A stretch of 64,000 nucleotides of DNA. Source: Thermodesulfobacteriota bacterium (GTDB lineage: Bacteria > Desulfobacterota > Desulfobacteria > Desulfobacterales > Desulfosudaceae). Below are positions 34,665 through 43,797 of the stretch, in pieces. The position numbers and the translations under genes were made by a program. Location of the stretch: assembly GCA_040753795.1 (NCBI GenBank), contig JBFMDX010000005.1:124001-188000 (forward strand), given 5' to 3'. Positions within the stretch are counted from its first letter, which is position 1. Each line of letters opens with the position of its first letter. Under the pieces are notes generated by a model. It had not been told where the DNA came from, did no database searches, and was given only the letters and a program-made list of their open reading frames with translations.

Positions 34665-35897
34665 ATGAGTAAAAAATGGTTTATTGCGATGATGATCATC
34701 CCGGCACTTTTGGCGATGATGGGTTGCGGTGACAGTGGCGGCGGCGGGAATGGAGACGACGAGAGGAATGAAGCGCCAGTCATTTCTTCCATCCCCGACC
34801 AGGATCTTCTCATCGGCGAAGCCCTGTCAATCGACTTACGCCTGTATATTACCGATGATCAAAGCGGGCTGGAAGATCTTTCCGTAACAGTGGACAGCCA
34901 GACCAACACCGACGCCGTCGCTGTTTTCGTGGAAGACGATTTTTTGAGAAGCGGCCCTGGCGCGACCAACGGGACTTCACTTATCTCTTTTTCGGTCAGC
35001 GACCCGGACGGCTTGAGCCAAACGTCATCATTCCTGGTTTCTGTCGCGCCCGCGCCTGTCGCCTGCAACATCCACGGGGTGAATTTCAGCCCTTATATGG
35101 ACGGACAAAGCCCCAATTTCGGCACGGTCCTGGAGGCGCCGCAAATCAGAAACCGGCTTGAGATCATCGCTCCTTATACCAATTGGGTCAAGACGTTCGG
35201 TTTCGATGGCGGCCTGGAGCTGATTCCGGATATCGCTCATGAATACGGCATCGGCATTGCGGCCGGCGCCTGGCTCAGCCGGGACCTGGGCAGCAATGAA
35301 ATACAACTGTCCAACCTGATGGCCGCCGCCAAAACAGGCAGCATCGATATCGCCATTATCGGCAGCGAAGTGTTGCAGCGGGGCGATCTGACGGCGGAGC
35401 AGCTGATTGCCTATATTGACCGGTTCAAAGATGAGGTGCCGGATGTCCCGGTAACCACCAGCGACACATGGCCGGCACTGCTGAACCATCCTGAAGTAAT
35501 GGCGGCGTGCGATGTTGTTTTCGCCAACTTCTACCCTTATTGGGAAGGCGTGAATATTGATTCGGCTGTCGCCACACTTTATGATGACTATCTGGCGGTT
35601 GAAGCGGCCGCCGGAGAAAAACAGGTTATTGTGGGTGAAACCGGCTGGCCGAGCGCCGGCAATCAGATCGGGCAAGCGGTCCCATCAGCCGCCAATGCCG
35701 CCGCCTTCTTCCTGGACTTCGTATCCCTGATGAGAGAGAAGGGGCTGGATTATTTTTACTTTGAAGCATTTGATGAAACGTGGAAAATAACCGCGGCAAA
35801 TCCTCAGGAGGGGTATTGGGGAATATGGGATAAAGATGGTGTTCTCAAAGAGGGGATGCAGCCTGTTTTTGATTGCGAAACCACAGCAGGCAGATAG
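34665..35897 (+). CDS. GH17-family glucan hydrolase-like lipoprotein
   Basis: 410 residues. Lipoprotein signal (WFIAMMIIPALLAMMGC, lipobox MMGC) then a glycine-rich linker, an Ig/cadherin-like domain (APVISSIPDQDLLIGEALSI to FLVSVAPAP) and a TIM-barrel resembling family 17 glycosidases: GVNFSPYMDGQ, a proton-donor candidate in IIGSEVL, ANFYPYWEGV and the nucleophile motif GETGWPS, ending YFEAFDETWK. Family 17 cleaves beta-1,3- or related glucans, or remodels them. The ATG at 34665 has GGAGG upstream and starts the signal peptide. Confidence 0.83.
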   Translation: MSKKWFIAMMIIPALLAMMGCGDSGGGGNGDDERNEAPVISSIPDQDLLIGEALSIDLRLYITDDQSGLEDLSVTVDSQTNTDAVAVFVEDDFLRSGPGATNGTSLISFSVSDPDGLSQTSSFLVSVAPAPVACNIHGVNFSPYMDGQSPNFGTVLEAPQIRNRLEIIAPYTNWVKTFGFDGGLELIPDIAHEYGIGIAAGAWLSRDLGSNEIQLSNLMAAAKTGSIDIAIIGSEVLQRGDLTAEQLIAYIDRFKDEVPDVPVTTSDTWPALLNHPEVMAACDVVFANFYPYWEGVNIDSAVATLYDDYLAVEAAAGEKQVIVGETGWPSAGNQIGQAVPSAANAAAFFLDFVSLMREKGLDYFYFEAFDETWKITAANPQEGYWGIWDKDGVLKEGMQPVFDCETTAGR

Positions 35898-35921
35898 TTT
35901 GTTTCCATCCACCCCCTTTTT

Positions 35922-36725
35922 TCATGCTTTGCCCATGGCTTTGAAGAAGGTGTAGCAAAAGGTGCCGTCCGGCCGGGTCGTTCGATACAGGTCCTCAATG
36001 CCTTTATCGAACGTAGCGGGATCGATGATGCCCTTTTCGATCGCCGCTTGACGGACCCCCTCGATCATCGCCGTGAATGTCTTTTTCGTGAATCCATCGA
36101 CCAGTTCCGGCTTGCCGGCATCGACATACACCATCCGGGGCGATACCCGGACGTCGCCATAGCCCGCGGAAACCAGTAACGGATAAAGCGACCTTCCGAT
36201 CAGCGCGTTCCCGCCCGCGCGAGCCTGCAATTCGACCTGGCATAAAATCGCGGCACGCGCCGCCTCGCTATCGGGGTAAAAATAGGCGGAACCATGGTCG
36301 CCTTCAATGACCGTCATGGTTCCGCCCGGCCGCAAACAGGCTTTCAGTTTCCGCAAGGCCGCGACCGGCTCTTTCATATGCTCCAGAACAAAACAGACAA
36401 AGACATGGTCAAACGATTGCGGGGCAAAGGGCAAATGGAAAATGTCGGCCTGCTGGAACCGGACATTGGTCAACCCCGCCGCCCTCACCTTCTGTTCAGC
36501 CTGCGCGACCGAATTTTCCGAGATGTCAACGGATACAATCGAAGCGCCGGGGCTGTTTTTGGCCAGGGTCACCGTTTGCGCGCCCACTCCGCAACCGGCT
36601 TCCAACACGCGGCTTCCCGCCGGATAGGCCGTATCGGAATGCAGCAAGGCAACCAGGGTTGTCGCCTGATCCTGCAAGCGAATGCTCTCCCGCGGATCAT
36701 ACCCGTGAACGTATGGTTTTATCAT
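35922..36725 (-). CDS. Class I SAM-dependent methyltransferase
   Basis: 267 residues. Motif I VLEAGCGVGAQTVTLA, post-I IVSVDIS, motif II DHVFVCFVLEHM and motif III LRPGGTMTVIEGDHGSAYFYP are those of UbiE/Coq5-like small-molecule methyltransferases. The start at 36725 (MIKPYVHGYDPRE) has AGGG upstream and fits the family better than the longer reading from 36803, which overlaps the toxin gene. Substrate unknown. Confidence 0.85.
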   Translation of the reverse strand: MIKPYVHGYDPRESIRLQDQATTLVALLHSDTAYPAGSRVLEAGCGVGAQTVTLAKNSPGASIVSVDISENSVAQAEQKVRAAGLTNVRFQQADIFHLPFAPQSFDHVFVCFVLEHMKEPVAALRKLKACLRPGGTMTVIEGDHGSAYFYPDSEAARAAILCQVELQARAGGNALIGRSLYPLLVSAGYGDVRVSPRMVYVDAGKPELVDGFTKKTFTAMIEGVRQAAIEKGIIDPATFDKGIEDLYRTTRPDGTFCYTFFKAMGKA

Positions 36726-36792
36726 GGGTTTATTTTCCCTGCCGGACGCTGGAACTTTACGTCTACTGAAGCGAGTCCGCAACAGTGACTGG

Positions 36793-37131
36793 TTAGCCGC
36801 CAATTATCTCATTTAAACCATCTATTATCAGATTCAACTCTTCCTCGGATGCTTTGGATATCTTCTTTCCGATCCGCTTTGTTGAAAGAACTCGAATCTG
36901 ACTGATCTTTACCCAGGATTTCTTTGGAAGACCCGGACCCGCCAGTTCCAGAGTCAAAGGGTAACCTGCCTTCTGCGGCTGACTGGTAATCGCTGCGGCA
37001 ATGACCGTGCCGGACCTCTCATTAAACACATTGTGGCTTAAAACAAGAACAGGGCGTAAGCCGCCCTGTTCGCTGCCAATAACCGGGTTTAAATCTGCCC
37101 AGTATATTTCACCCCTTAATATTCCGGCCAT
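36793..37131 (-). CDS. mazF: MazF/PemK-type toxin
   Basis: 112 residues of the MazF endoribonuclease family: [29 protein letters not shown] at the N-terminus, then [10 protein letters not shown] and [20 protein letters not shown]. The arginine in GGLRPV and the Ser/Thr in AITSQ are the usual catalytic-site residues, so it looks intact. It overlaps its antitoxin gene by 16 bases. Confidence 0.93.
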   Translation of the reverse strand: MAGILRGEIYWADLNPVIGSEQGGLRPVLVLSHNVFNERSGTVIAAAITSQPQKAGYPLTLELAGPGLPKKSWVKISQIRVLSTKRIGKKISKASEEELNLIIDGLNEIIGG

Positions 37132-37358
37132 TCTTCCAGCTCCATTGAGAAGCCCTCTTCAGCTAAGGATTGTTCAAATTCCGGATCAAGTTTGGCGCAC
37201 TCCTGGGCCAGACGGCTTTTGTCGATGCGATTCAGTTTTTCTGTAACAGCTTGCTGGATAGCATTGCTACGGTTTGGGAAAAACTTCGATTTAACGAGCA
37301 GATCGAGCCGCTTAAGTGTTCGGTCGTCAATTGTGATTGCGATCTTTGAAGCTGCCAT
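37116..37358 (-). CDS. Ribbon-helix-helix antitoxin partner of MazF
   Basis: 80 residues from the ATG at 37358 (GGAGG eight bases upstream). A ribbon-helix-helix N-terminus ([34 protein letters not shown]) is followed by an acidic tail ([16 protein letters not shown]) of the kind that wraps the toxin. Overlap with mazF and order antitoxin-toxin are as usual. Confidence 0.88.
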   Translation of the reverse strand: MAASKIAITIDDRTLKRLDLLVKSKFFPNRSNAIQQAVTEKLNRIDKSRLAQECAKLDPEFEQSLAEEGFSMELEEWPEY

Positions 37359-37556
37359 ATCGATTACCTCCGAGTATGATAATAAATCATACCCCAAGCA
37401 TTTGCAATTTTTTTTTAGCGGATAACGGCGGCCGCCAATGGGAGCCAGGGCTTCCACTGACTTGCCTAAAAGACGGTTAATATTCAATTCCCCCACGAAT
37501 GCTCAAAAGCCGTATGCCCTGGCGATCCTTTGGGCGGCATGGTTATGCGATTTTTT

Positions 37557-37871
37557 TTATTCACCATTTTCAATTGCCTGGTTAATAATTGGAGCGACTG
37601 TGTCAGGATTTATGCCTCGGTCTTTGCAATATTTAGACTGCAACCAGACTGACAGTCGTTTCTGCCCTTTACTTGCATTACAACCTCGACAGCAAAGAAC
37701 AATGTTCTCTCTTGTGATAATTTTCGCATCGTTGATTATATGCTCCCAACTTGCAGCAGATTTCGCAGATATCTTTGCTGGGGTAAATTCAACGCCGCAG
37801 TAAACACACCTTTTATCCCTTTCCCGCACTTCCTTTTCAAGCCACTCTGGAATATTCCAATTATTTGCCAT
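37557..37871 (-). CDS. HNH endonuclease domain protein
   Basis: 104 residues. CVYCG and CCRGCNASKG give the two zinc-binding CxxC pairs and ASWEHI supplies the HNH histidine, with an N at NIVL. Such short HNH proteins often sit with mobile or defence genes; here the toxin-antitoxin pair is the neighbour. The start at 37871 is uncertain; an ATG at 37901 would add ten residues. Repeats lie upstream. Confidence 0.8.
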   Translation of the reverse strand: MANNWNIPEWLEKEVRERDKRCVYCGVEFTPAKISAKSAASWEHIINDAKIITRENIVLCCRGCNASKGQKRLSVWLQSKYCKDRGINPDTVAPIINQAIENGE

Positions 37872-37902
37872 GAGTGATGGATATCTTGTTACGCATAACA
37901 TT

Positions 37903-38081
37903 GTAATAAATGGAAAATTTTCTATGTTATTGAATCATATAGGTGGAAATTTTTCCATTTATTACCATTATTAAAGACCCAAACGTGGAAAATATGACGG
38001 ATTGATTCCCACGTTCTCTTTTTCCGATATCCTTTTCTTGTCTTTTTCCACTTATTACCGCATTAAGGCCCCGAACATGGA
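37903..38081. repeat. Inverted and direct repeats upstream of the HNH gene
   Basis: An inverted repeat of 20 bases with one mismatch: GTAATAAATGGAAAATTTTC (37903-37922) and its complement at 37946-37965. The right arm is also the start of an imperfect direct repeat of about 39 bases (TTTTTCCATTTATTACC near 37950 and TTTTTCCACTTATTACC near 38042, each followed by an ATTAA ... CCNAAC block). It may be a regulatory site or the edge of a lost element. Confidence 0.6.
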
Positions 38082-38156
38082 ACTCGGTACCGTCATCCCG
38101 TCCATAGCGCAGAGCGCACTTATGGCCTTGGGATTAAACGGATCATTTTGTTTCAT
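38055..38156 (-). CDS. Possible 33-residue peptide gene
   Basis: An ATG at 38156 with GGGAGG seven bases upstream opens 33 codons (KQNDPFNPKAISALCAMDG, ending FGALMR) to a TAA at 38055. No homology recognised. The good ribosome binding site is the only support; it may be a gene remnant. The rest of the 435-base gap 37872-38306 holds only the repeats described. Confidence 0.22.
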   Translation of the reverse strand: MKQNDPFNPKAISALCAMDGMTVPSSMFGALMR

Positions 38157-38306
38157 GGACGGCCTCCCCCCCAAATAATACAAAAGACGTATTGCAAGAT
38201 TTTTAGCGTTTATGGCTGGTGATGTCAACATCACGGCCGCCATCCTGGTTCGGGCGTCAGGCGAAACCGCCGTCAACGGTGGGATGCGGCGAACGGGAAC
38301 GAGATC

Positions 38307-39125
38307 TTATTTTCGGAGTTTTTTCCTGAAATACCATACCGGCGCCTGCATGAATTTGACCAGGGCCAGCGGCATCAGGCGATACGCCAGCCAGAGCATC
38401 CGGGCGTGAAGGGGAAACAGGATCAGGGCCTTGTTTTTCGTTACGCCGGCAAGAATATGATCGGCGGCTTTTTCGGCCGGGCAGGCCCGGACCGGGAGGA
38501 TGCCCATGACATCCGGAATGCTCGCGCGTTCGGACGGGCTGTGATCGTACAGCGGGGTTTTGACCACTCCGGGGCACACGGCCGAAACCCTGACGCCCAG
38601 GCCGGCGGCCTCGATGCGCAGGGACAGGGAAAGGCCGACCACCGCCTGCTTGGTCATGACATAGGCCACGGTGATGGGCTGGTAGATCAGCCCAGCCATG
38701 GAAGCGGTGTTGACGATGTGGCCCGATCCCTGGCGGATCATGACGTTATAGGCGGCCAGGGTGCCGTGCAGGACGCCCATGGTGTTGATGCGGACGATCT
38801 TCTCCCACTGGGCCGGCGCCATGTCCCTGACCTCGCCCACGAACAGCATGCCGGCATTGTTGAACATGTAATCCAGGCGGCCGGATTCCCTGGCCGTGTT
38901 CTCCACCAGGGCGAACACGGCCTCCCGGTCGGACACGTCCAGAGCGGCGGCGCGGGCCATTCCGCCGGCGGCGCGGATTTCCGCGGCAACTTTTTCAGCT
39001 TTTTCCGACTGAATGTCGGCCACGATGACGCTGGCCCCCCGGGCGGCCAGCTGGCGGCAGACCGCCTCGCCCATGCCGGATGCGCCGCCGGTGACAATCG
39101 CTGTCTTGTCTTTAAAAACGCTCAT
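38307..39125 (-). CDS. Short-chain dehydrogenase/reductase
   Basis: 272 residues of a classical SDR: cofactor motif TGGASGMGEAVC, NNAGMLF, catalytic Ser in NTASMAG and Y-x3-K in YVMTKQAV, all present. The aspartate after strand 2 (IVADIQ) points to NAD(H) preference. It follows the 39159-39710 gene by 33 bases and has AAGGA eight bases upstream. Probably acts on a lipid or hydroxy-acid substrate, not determinable here. Confidence 0.9.
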   Translation of the reverse strand: MSVFKDKTAIVTGGASGMGEAVCRQLAARGASVIVADIQSEKAEKVAAEIRAAGGMARAAALDVSDREAVFALVENTARESGRLDYMFNNAGMLFVGEVRDMAPAQWEKIVRINTMGVLHGTLAAYNVMIRQGSGHIVNTASMAGLIYQPITVAYVMTKQAVVGLSLSLRIEAAGLGVRVSAVCPGVVKTPLYDHSPSERASIPDVMGILPVRACPAEKAADHILAGVTKNKALILFPLHARMLWLAYRLMPLALVKFMQAPVWYFRKKLRK

Positions 39126-39158
39126 GAAAGGTTCCTTAAATGATCGCGGAAAAAATTT

Positions 39159-39710
39159 TCAGCCCAGTCCCTTTGAAAACCGCCGCAACAGCGCCACCCC
39201 GGATATGACGGCCAGGGCAAGTCCGACGGTCAGGGCCGTGGCCAGGGGCGTAAAGGTAAATCCCGGGCCGATCATGGGCACGCAGGCGCCCGCGTCCCAC
39301 TGGGCGATCGTGCCCACGTTCCACAACCGGTCAAAGGTCAGGACAATAAACAGGACCAGGAATATAGCCAGGGCGGCCAGCATTGACAGGCTGCCGCCCC
39401 GGCGGAGCTTCTCGGCCTGGTCGGCCATCAGAAAGCCGAAGGTATACATGGCCGGATACATGAGAAAAACATAGATCGTAAAACCCGCTGACAGGCGCGA
39501 GGCGTCCAGCCAGTACATCCACATCCAGTCCGGATTCAACAGATAGGCCGCGATGGCGATACCCATGCCCACGACCACATTGTAGGCCATGCCCCAGCGG
39601 TAATAGGGGCTGGTCAGCAACGGTTGGCCGGACGGGATATGATTTTTGGCCGCCGCGTAGAAAGCGGTCCCGAGGGTAGTGGTCAAGGCGGCGTCAATGG
39701 GTACGGTCAT
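39159..39710 (-). CDS. Uncharacterised membrane protein in the SDR operon
   Basis: 183 residues with about four hydrophobic helices (MAYNVVVGMGIAIAAYLL, FTIYVFLMYPAMYTFGFLM, LAALAIFLVLFIVLTF, LATALTVGLALAVISGVALL) and no recognised family. AAAGGAGG upstream supports the start. Promoter and operator-like repeats lie just upstream, and the SDR gene follows. Confidence 0.75.
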   Translation of the reverse strand: MTVPIDAALTTTLGTAFYAAAKNHIPSGQPLLTSPYYRWGMAYNVVVGMGIAIAAYLLNPDWMWMYWLDASRLSAGFTIYVFLMYPAMYTFGFLMADQAEKLRRGGSLSMLAALAIFLVLFIVLTFDRLWNVGTIAQWDAGACVPMIGPGFTFTPLATALTVGLALAVISGVALLRRFSKGLG

Positions 39711-39790
39711 GGTGTCCTCCTTTATGCTTAACGGGTTTTATGCCGCGCCTTTCCGTGTACACCATTCTGATCGGCTATGGCAGTCCACAT

Positions 39791-39850
39791 AGTTCGAACT
39801 AAGAGTACGAACTAATTTAATTGATACTACGAGTCCGAATTATATGTCAA
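39791..39850 (-). promoter_or_regulatory. Promoter with repeated operator-like sites
   Basis: Minus strand TTGACA (39845-39850), 18-base spacer, TATCAA (39821-39826). Three related sites overlap or flank it: AGTTCGAACT (39791-39800, a perfect palindrome), AGTACGAACT (39804-39813) and GAGTCCGAAT (39831-39840). They are probable binding sites for the TetR-like protein encoded just upstream. Confidence 0.6.
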
Positions 39851-39941
39851 GAAAAAACATCAGCCTGAATTTCTCAGGAAACGATGGTGGGTGGCACAAA
39901 GACCGGAATGGGAACCAATCCGGTCGAAGGCGCTTTGACCG

Positions 39942-40565
39942 TTATTGACCTGTGACCATACCTTTAAAATAAAGATCAACAATCGAGGAAAAGGCTTTTT
40001 CAACATCACGGACATCGTTTTTGACCAGCCAGCGGTAGAGGACCTCTTTTAAGCCGCCGATGACACAAAGAGCGGTAATAAAAGGATCGATCTTTCCGGA
40101 TACCGTGCCGTCTTTCTGAGCCCGGGAAATATATTTCACGCCAAGATTGACCAGGTCATTGAAAAAGGTATCCACCTTGTCCAGAAAAGGATCATGAGAT
40201 CCGATGATTTCTGAAAGCAAAATTTTTAATAATTTGCGGAATTCAGGCGTGTCGGCCAGGGAACGGGCCACAGCCAGGAAGATTGCCCTGACGTCGGTAA
40301 CGGGCTTTTTTATGGATATGTCGAGTTGTTTAATCGCATCATAAAGGAGCGGAAAATAAATATCGATGATCCTGGACAGAATTTCCTTCTTGTTTTTAAA
40401 ATGGAAATAAAAGGTGCTCTTGGCGATATGGCTTGCTTTTATGATGTCATCCACGCGTGTGGCGTGATAACCCTTTTCGGAAAAAATATCCAGGGATACC
40501 GCCAGGATCTGGGCCTGCCTTTCAAGCCCATCGCTCCTTCGCACCTGCTCTGACTTTTTTTTCAT
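39942..40565 (-). CDS. TetR-family transcriptional regulator
   Basis: 207 residues. The N-terminal helix-turn-helix reads ILAVSLDIFSEKGYHATRVDDIIKASHIAKSTFYFHFKNKKEIL, textbook TetR; the rest is an all-helical ligand domain with RAIFLAVARSLADTPEFRKLLKILLSE as in FadR/AcrR-like fatty-acid regulators. The ATG at 40565 is preferred to a TTG 48 bases upstream. It likely represses the adjacent membrane-protein/SDR operon. Confidence 0.92.
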   Translation of the reverse strand: MKKKSEQVRRSDGLERQAQILAVSLDIFSEKGYHATRVDDIIKASHIAKSTFYFHFKNKKEILSRIIDIYFPLLYDAIKQLDISIKKPVTDVRAIFLAVARSLADTPEFRKLLKILLSEIIGSHDPFLDKVDTFFNDLVNLGVKYISRAQKDGTVSGKIDPFITALCVIGGLKEVLYRWLVKNDVRDVEKAFSSIVDLYFKGMVTGQ

Positions 40566-40793
40566 TGGAATCGTACCATGATAACGTTTGATTAGATAAA
40601 AATAAGTATTCAAAAACCGCCGCCAGCCGGAAACGGGTAACGTCTTTTATGTTTTAACTTTTGAGGGCATGCCTGAATGTAGAGCCGGTGAGGTTTTTTT
40701 TCAACGCTTTTAAGGGGCGACAGGGGACATCCATGATTTAATGCGTTTCAACAATACTGCGATGAATAACGCACAAAAGCATAGACGTCCCCA

Positions 40794-42959
40794 TCATAAC
40801 CTCGAAACAGCCGTGTCGATGAAACAGCCGCCGCCTCCGCCGCCGCCGAATTTAGATGGCGTCGTATCCGTACCTTCCGTATCCACGGATATGTCCTTGG
40901 CGGTTGTGTTGGCGCCGAAACTGTTTTCCACCGTCAACGCCACGGTGTAATCGCCGGGGACTGAATAGGTGTGCCGGGGATTCTGCTCCGTGCTGGTGAC
41001 GCCGTCGCCGAAGGCCCATTCCCAGGAAGCGGCGCTGAGCCCGGAGGCATTCTGGAAGGTGACCGTCAGGCCATCGGCGGCAGAAGAGAAGTCGGCCACG
41101 GGGGCAGTCCGGCTGTAGTTCAGATTCAGCGATGCGGAACCCAACGTGAGAGAAGCGATCGCCCCTGCCAGGACATCGCCGGTGATCTCAGCGGGGTCAC
41201 CGGGCAGGTCCGGCGAGCCGGACAGGGCGTAAAGCGTGAAGGTATAAAGTTTTTCACCGGGCCCCTGGGATTGCGGCGGCGCATAGCCCGCTGCCTCATG
41301 ACTGCTTATTCCGGACAGGCCGACCCCGGAAGTGTTCTTAGCCAGATTCGTCACTCCGGCCGGAATGCCGTAGAGCACCCAATTGTAGAGGATAGAACCG
41401 TCACCCGGCAACGTACTCATGAGCAGCGCGAACTCCTTTGTGCCTAACGGCACGTTCGTCCAGGACAGGTCCGGAGAGACGCCGCTGCCGTCATAAGTAT
41501 AGTCAACGGGAAGCGTACCGCCGTCGGTTCCGACGCTGCTGGTGAGTTTAAAGGCCTGACTGCCGGTGGAGCCGCTTCCGTTGAACAGAAAGTCCGTGTT
41601 CTGGATTTCAGGCATGGCGATTTTATCGGAATAGAGCCATGCCCCCTGGCAGTCGTATGCATGGGAATCGGCCTGATATTCCGGGAACCGCTGATAATAC
41701 TCCAGACGAAGCCCCATGAGCGTATCGGCCTGATCGGTGGTTAACGTATTATGAACATCGGTAAAACTGGTCGCATAATGATAAGAGAGCTCACCATCAC
41801 AGGAACCATAGGATCTGGCCAGGGCCAGGACTTCATCCTGGCTGACCGATGCGCCGGTCATGAACTGCCTGAACTTTTCAGATATCGCTTCCCGCGTGGA
41901 AACGATATTGTTCAGATCGGTTTTCTGGGTGGTGACCAGATCCGTGATCATGGCTTTCTGGCTGGCGTTCAACGCATTCAGAAAGGCCGTGCCCATATCC
42001 GCGGTCAGGTTGGTGTCGATGGTCACCCCTTCCGCGGCTGTCATGGGCGGAATGTCTTTCATGTAAAATGAGCCGAAATACGTGCCATGCCGCTCCGGAC
42101 AGAAATAGGTATCGCCGTCGACCGACCCGAAATACCAGGAAAAGATGTCGTCCGCATAAGTGGAAACGAGCACTCCCCGGTTGGTTCCCTGTAATCCGGA
42201 AAGATCCACCGGGGTAGCCGCCGGCCAGTCACTATTGGCAATGGTGCCGCCTTCCCCGGCGTTCTGGAATAATGTCGTGAAGGCATCCCTCAAATCCGCA
42301 AGCTGCGCCTTCTGGGAATCGGTCAGGGCGGAAATGATGCCGCCATAGGTCCTGGCCCGGTCATAGCTGATCTGGCCGTCAATGGCATATAAATCCGCGG
42401 CAAACGACATGACCGCATCTTTATCCAGGCCGCTGGCGCCGGCAGGGACATCTCCGTTCAAAAGGCGCTGAAAAGCTTTGATCAGGACAAATCGTTTGTA
42501 AGCATAGGCATCCACCTGCTCGGCCTGGTTGTTGGCGAGGGTGACCAGCGCCTGGACCTGGGCATTGGTCAGAATCGACAGAACGCTGTCGGACACCCGG
42601 CCGGCGAATTCCGTGTTATGCCCGAATCCGTTGGGAGTGACATCCCGCAGATATTGGAATCCGAAAAAGTCAGACACTTTTCCCGGCGGGTAAAAGGTGC
42701 TGGAGCACATATCTCCGGTCAAAAAGGCCAGGCCGTCAAAAGACAGGGTGTTCAATTGCGCTTCATCGGAAACAGCCTGATCGATTGATATATTGCTGTC
42801 TCCCGAAGAACTCCCGGGTGGTTCAGCCTGTTCCGCTCGGACCATGGAAACGGGTGCAAACCCGCCCCATCCCAGAAGGAAACAAATGATTAATGATAAG
42901 CAGAAGGCGCGATTGATTTCTGCGGCGGTTATCTTCAGGTGATGATAGATGCTGTTCAT
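40794..42959 (-). CDS. Exported PEBP (YbhB/YbcL) plus PKD-domain protein with CFI-box-like tail
   Basis: 721 residues with a signal peptide (FCLSLIICFLLGWGGFAPVSMVRA). Residues 60-460 contain two similar helical repeats (QVQALVTLANNQAEQVDAY and QKAMITDLVTTQKTDLNNI) I cannot assign. About 468-616 is a PEBP domain (PDLSWTNVPLGTKEFALLM, GPGEKLYTFTLYALS). About 620-690 is a PKD domain (SWEWAFGDGVTSTEQNPRHTY). The protein ends GGGGGGGCFIDTAVSRL, resembling the glycine-rich CFI-box C-terminal signal but cut short of its usual hydrophobic helix. AAGGAGG upstream decides the ATG at 42959. Confidence 0.82.
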   Translation of the reverse strand: MNSIYHHLKITAAEINRAFCLSLIICFLLGWGGFAPVSMVRAEQAEPPGSSSGDSNISIDQAVSDEAQLNTLSFDGLAFLTGDMCSSTFYPPGKVSDFFGFQYLRDVTPNGFGHNTEFAGRVSDSVLSILTNAQVQALVTLANNQAEQVDAYAYKRFVLIKAFQRLLNGDVPAGASGLDKDAVMSFAADLYAIDGQISYDRARTYGGIISALTDSQKAQLADLRDAFTTLFQNAGEGGTIANSDWPAATPVDLSGLQGTNRGVLVSTYADDIFSWYFGSVDGDTYFCPERHGTYFGSFYMKDIPPMTAAEGVTIDTNLTADMGTAFLNALNASQKAMITDLVTTQKTDLNNIVSTREAISEKFRQFMTGASVSQDEVLALARSYGSCDGELSYHYATSFTDVHNTLTTDQADTLMGLRLEYYQRFPEYQADSHAYDCQGAWLYSDKIAMPEIQNTDFLFNGSGSTGSQAFKLTSSVGTDGGTLPVDYTYDGSGVSPDLSWTNVPLGTKEFALLMSTLPGDGSILYNWVLYGIPAGVTNLAKNTSGVGLSGISSHEAAGYAPPQSQGPGEKLYTFTLYALSGSPDLPGDPAEITGDVLAGAIASLTLGSASLNLNYSRTAPVADFSSAADGLTVTFQNASGLSAASWEWAFGDGVTSTEQNPRHTYSVPGDYTVALTVENSFGANTTAKDISVDTEGTDTTPSKFGGGGGGGCFIDTAVSRL

Positions 42960-43031
42960 AGGACCTCCTTTATCAGTTCCTGGTGCGGTTGTCCAAAGGG
43001 CACCTCTAAAATCGGACAAAAATTCAAATTT

Positions 43032-43571
43032 TCAGTGATCTCCTGAAGGCATCCGGGGACGGCCGGCCGACAGGCATTCTCCGGCACTGAGCTGACCGTC
43101 TCCATCCAGGTCGAGCTTCTGAAGGGCAACCGGCGCCTGGGCGATCTCCCCGGCGCTGATGACGTCGTCACGGTCGGCATCCAGGGCCAGGTCGATGGGT
43201 GGTTTGGGCGGTCGCCGGTCGTCATCAGCCGGACCGGAAGATAAATCCTGCTTCGGCGGAGCGCCGGCACGGTTACCGCCGGGAGGGCCGAAAGGGCCGT
43301 CCGGCCTCGGAGGGATATATTCGTCCGGAGTGAGCCGACCGTCTCCGTTTTTGTCGAGTTTCTGCAGGGCGGCCGGGGCCTGGGCGATCTCCTCCGTGCT
43401 GATGACGCTGTTATGATCGGCATCCAGAACCGCGAAGATGGGCGGGGATGGCGGGCTGCCCCCTCCCGTGCCGGGGCCGGGAAGGTTCGCGGCGTCCTGG
43501 GCGGCGGCCGGCAGGGACAGCGGGCCGAAAAGCAGCGCGCCGATGATGATCATTTTTTTCATGCGTTTCAT
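43032..43571 (-). CDS. Exported EF-hand protein
   Basis: 179 residues with a signal peptide (MIIIGALLFGPLSLPAAAQ) and two pairs of EF-hand-like loops: DADHNSVISTEE, DKNGDGRLTPDE, DADRDDVISAGE and DLDGDGQLSAGE, all with Asp/Asn at the calcium positions. A proline/glycine-rich linker separates the pairs. It directly precedes the PEBP-PKD gene (73 bases) and is divergent from a two-component system, so it may be a periplasmic calcium-dependent partner. Confidence 0.87.
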   Translation of the reverse strand: MKRMKKMIIIGALLFGPLSLPAAAQDAANLPGPGTGGGSPPSPPIFAVLDADHNSVISTEEIAQAPAALQKLDKNGDGRLTPDEYIPPRPDGPFGPPGGNRAGAPPKQDLSSGPADDDRRPPKPPIDLALDADRDDVISAGEIAQAPVALQKLDLDGDGQLSAGECLSAGRPRMPSGDH

Positions 43572-43797
43572 GGCAGTCGCCTTTCATTAAATGTTGTTTC
43601 TTCTCTTTCCCTTTCGTTGATTCCTTTATCTCAGACAATTGTGGAGATTTTATGAAGGTCCCGTGTTGTTGCCGTGGACTTTACGCAATAGACTGGATTG
43701 CGCGGGAATAATGTCATATTCTAGAGACAACCGGGATGACGACGGCGATCCCGGTGATTGACGTTCCGCCCTTTTCGGGCATACCGGGAGCGGGTTT

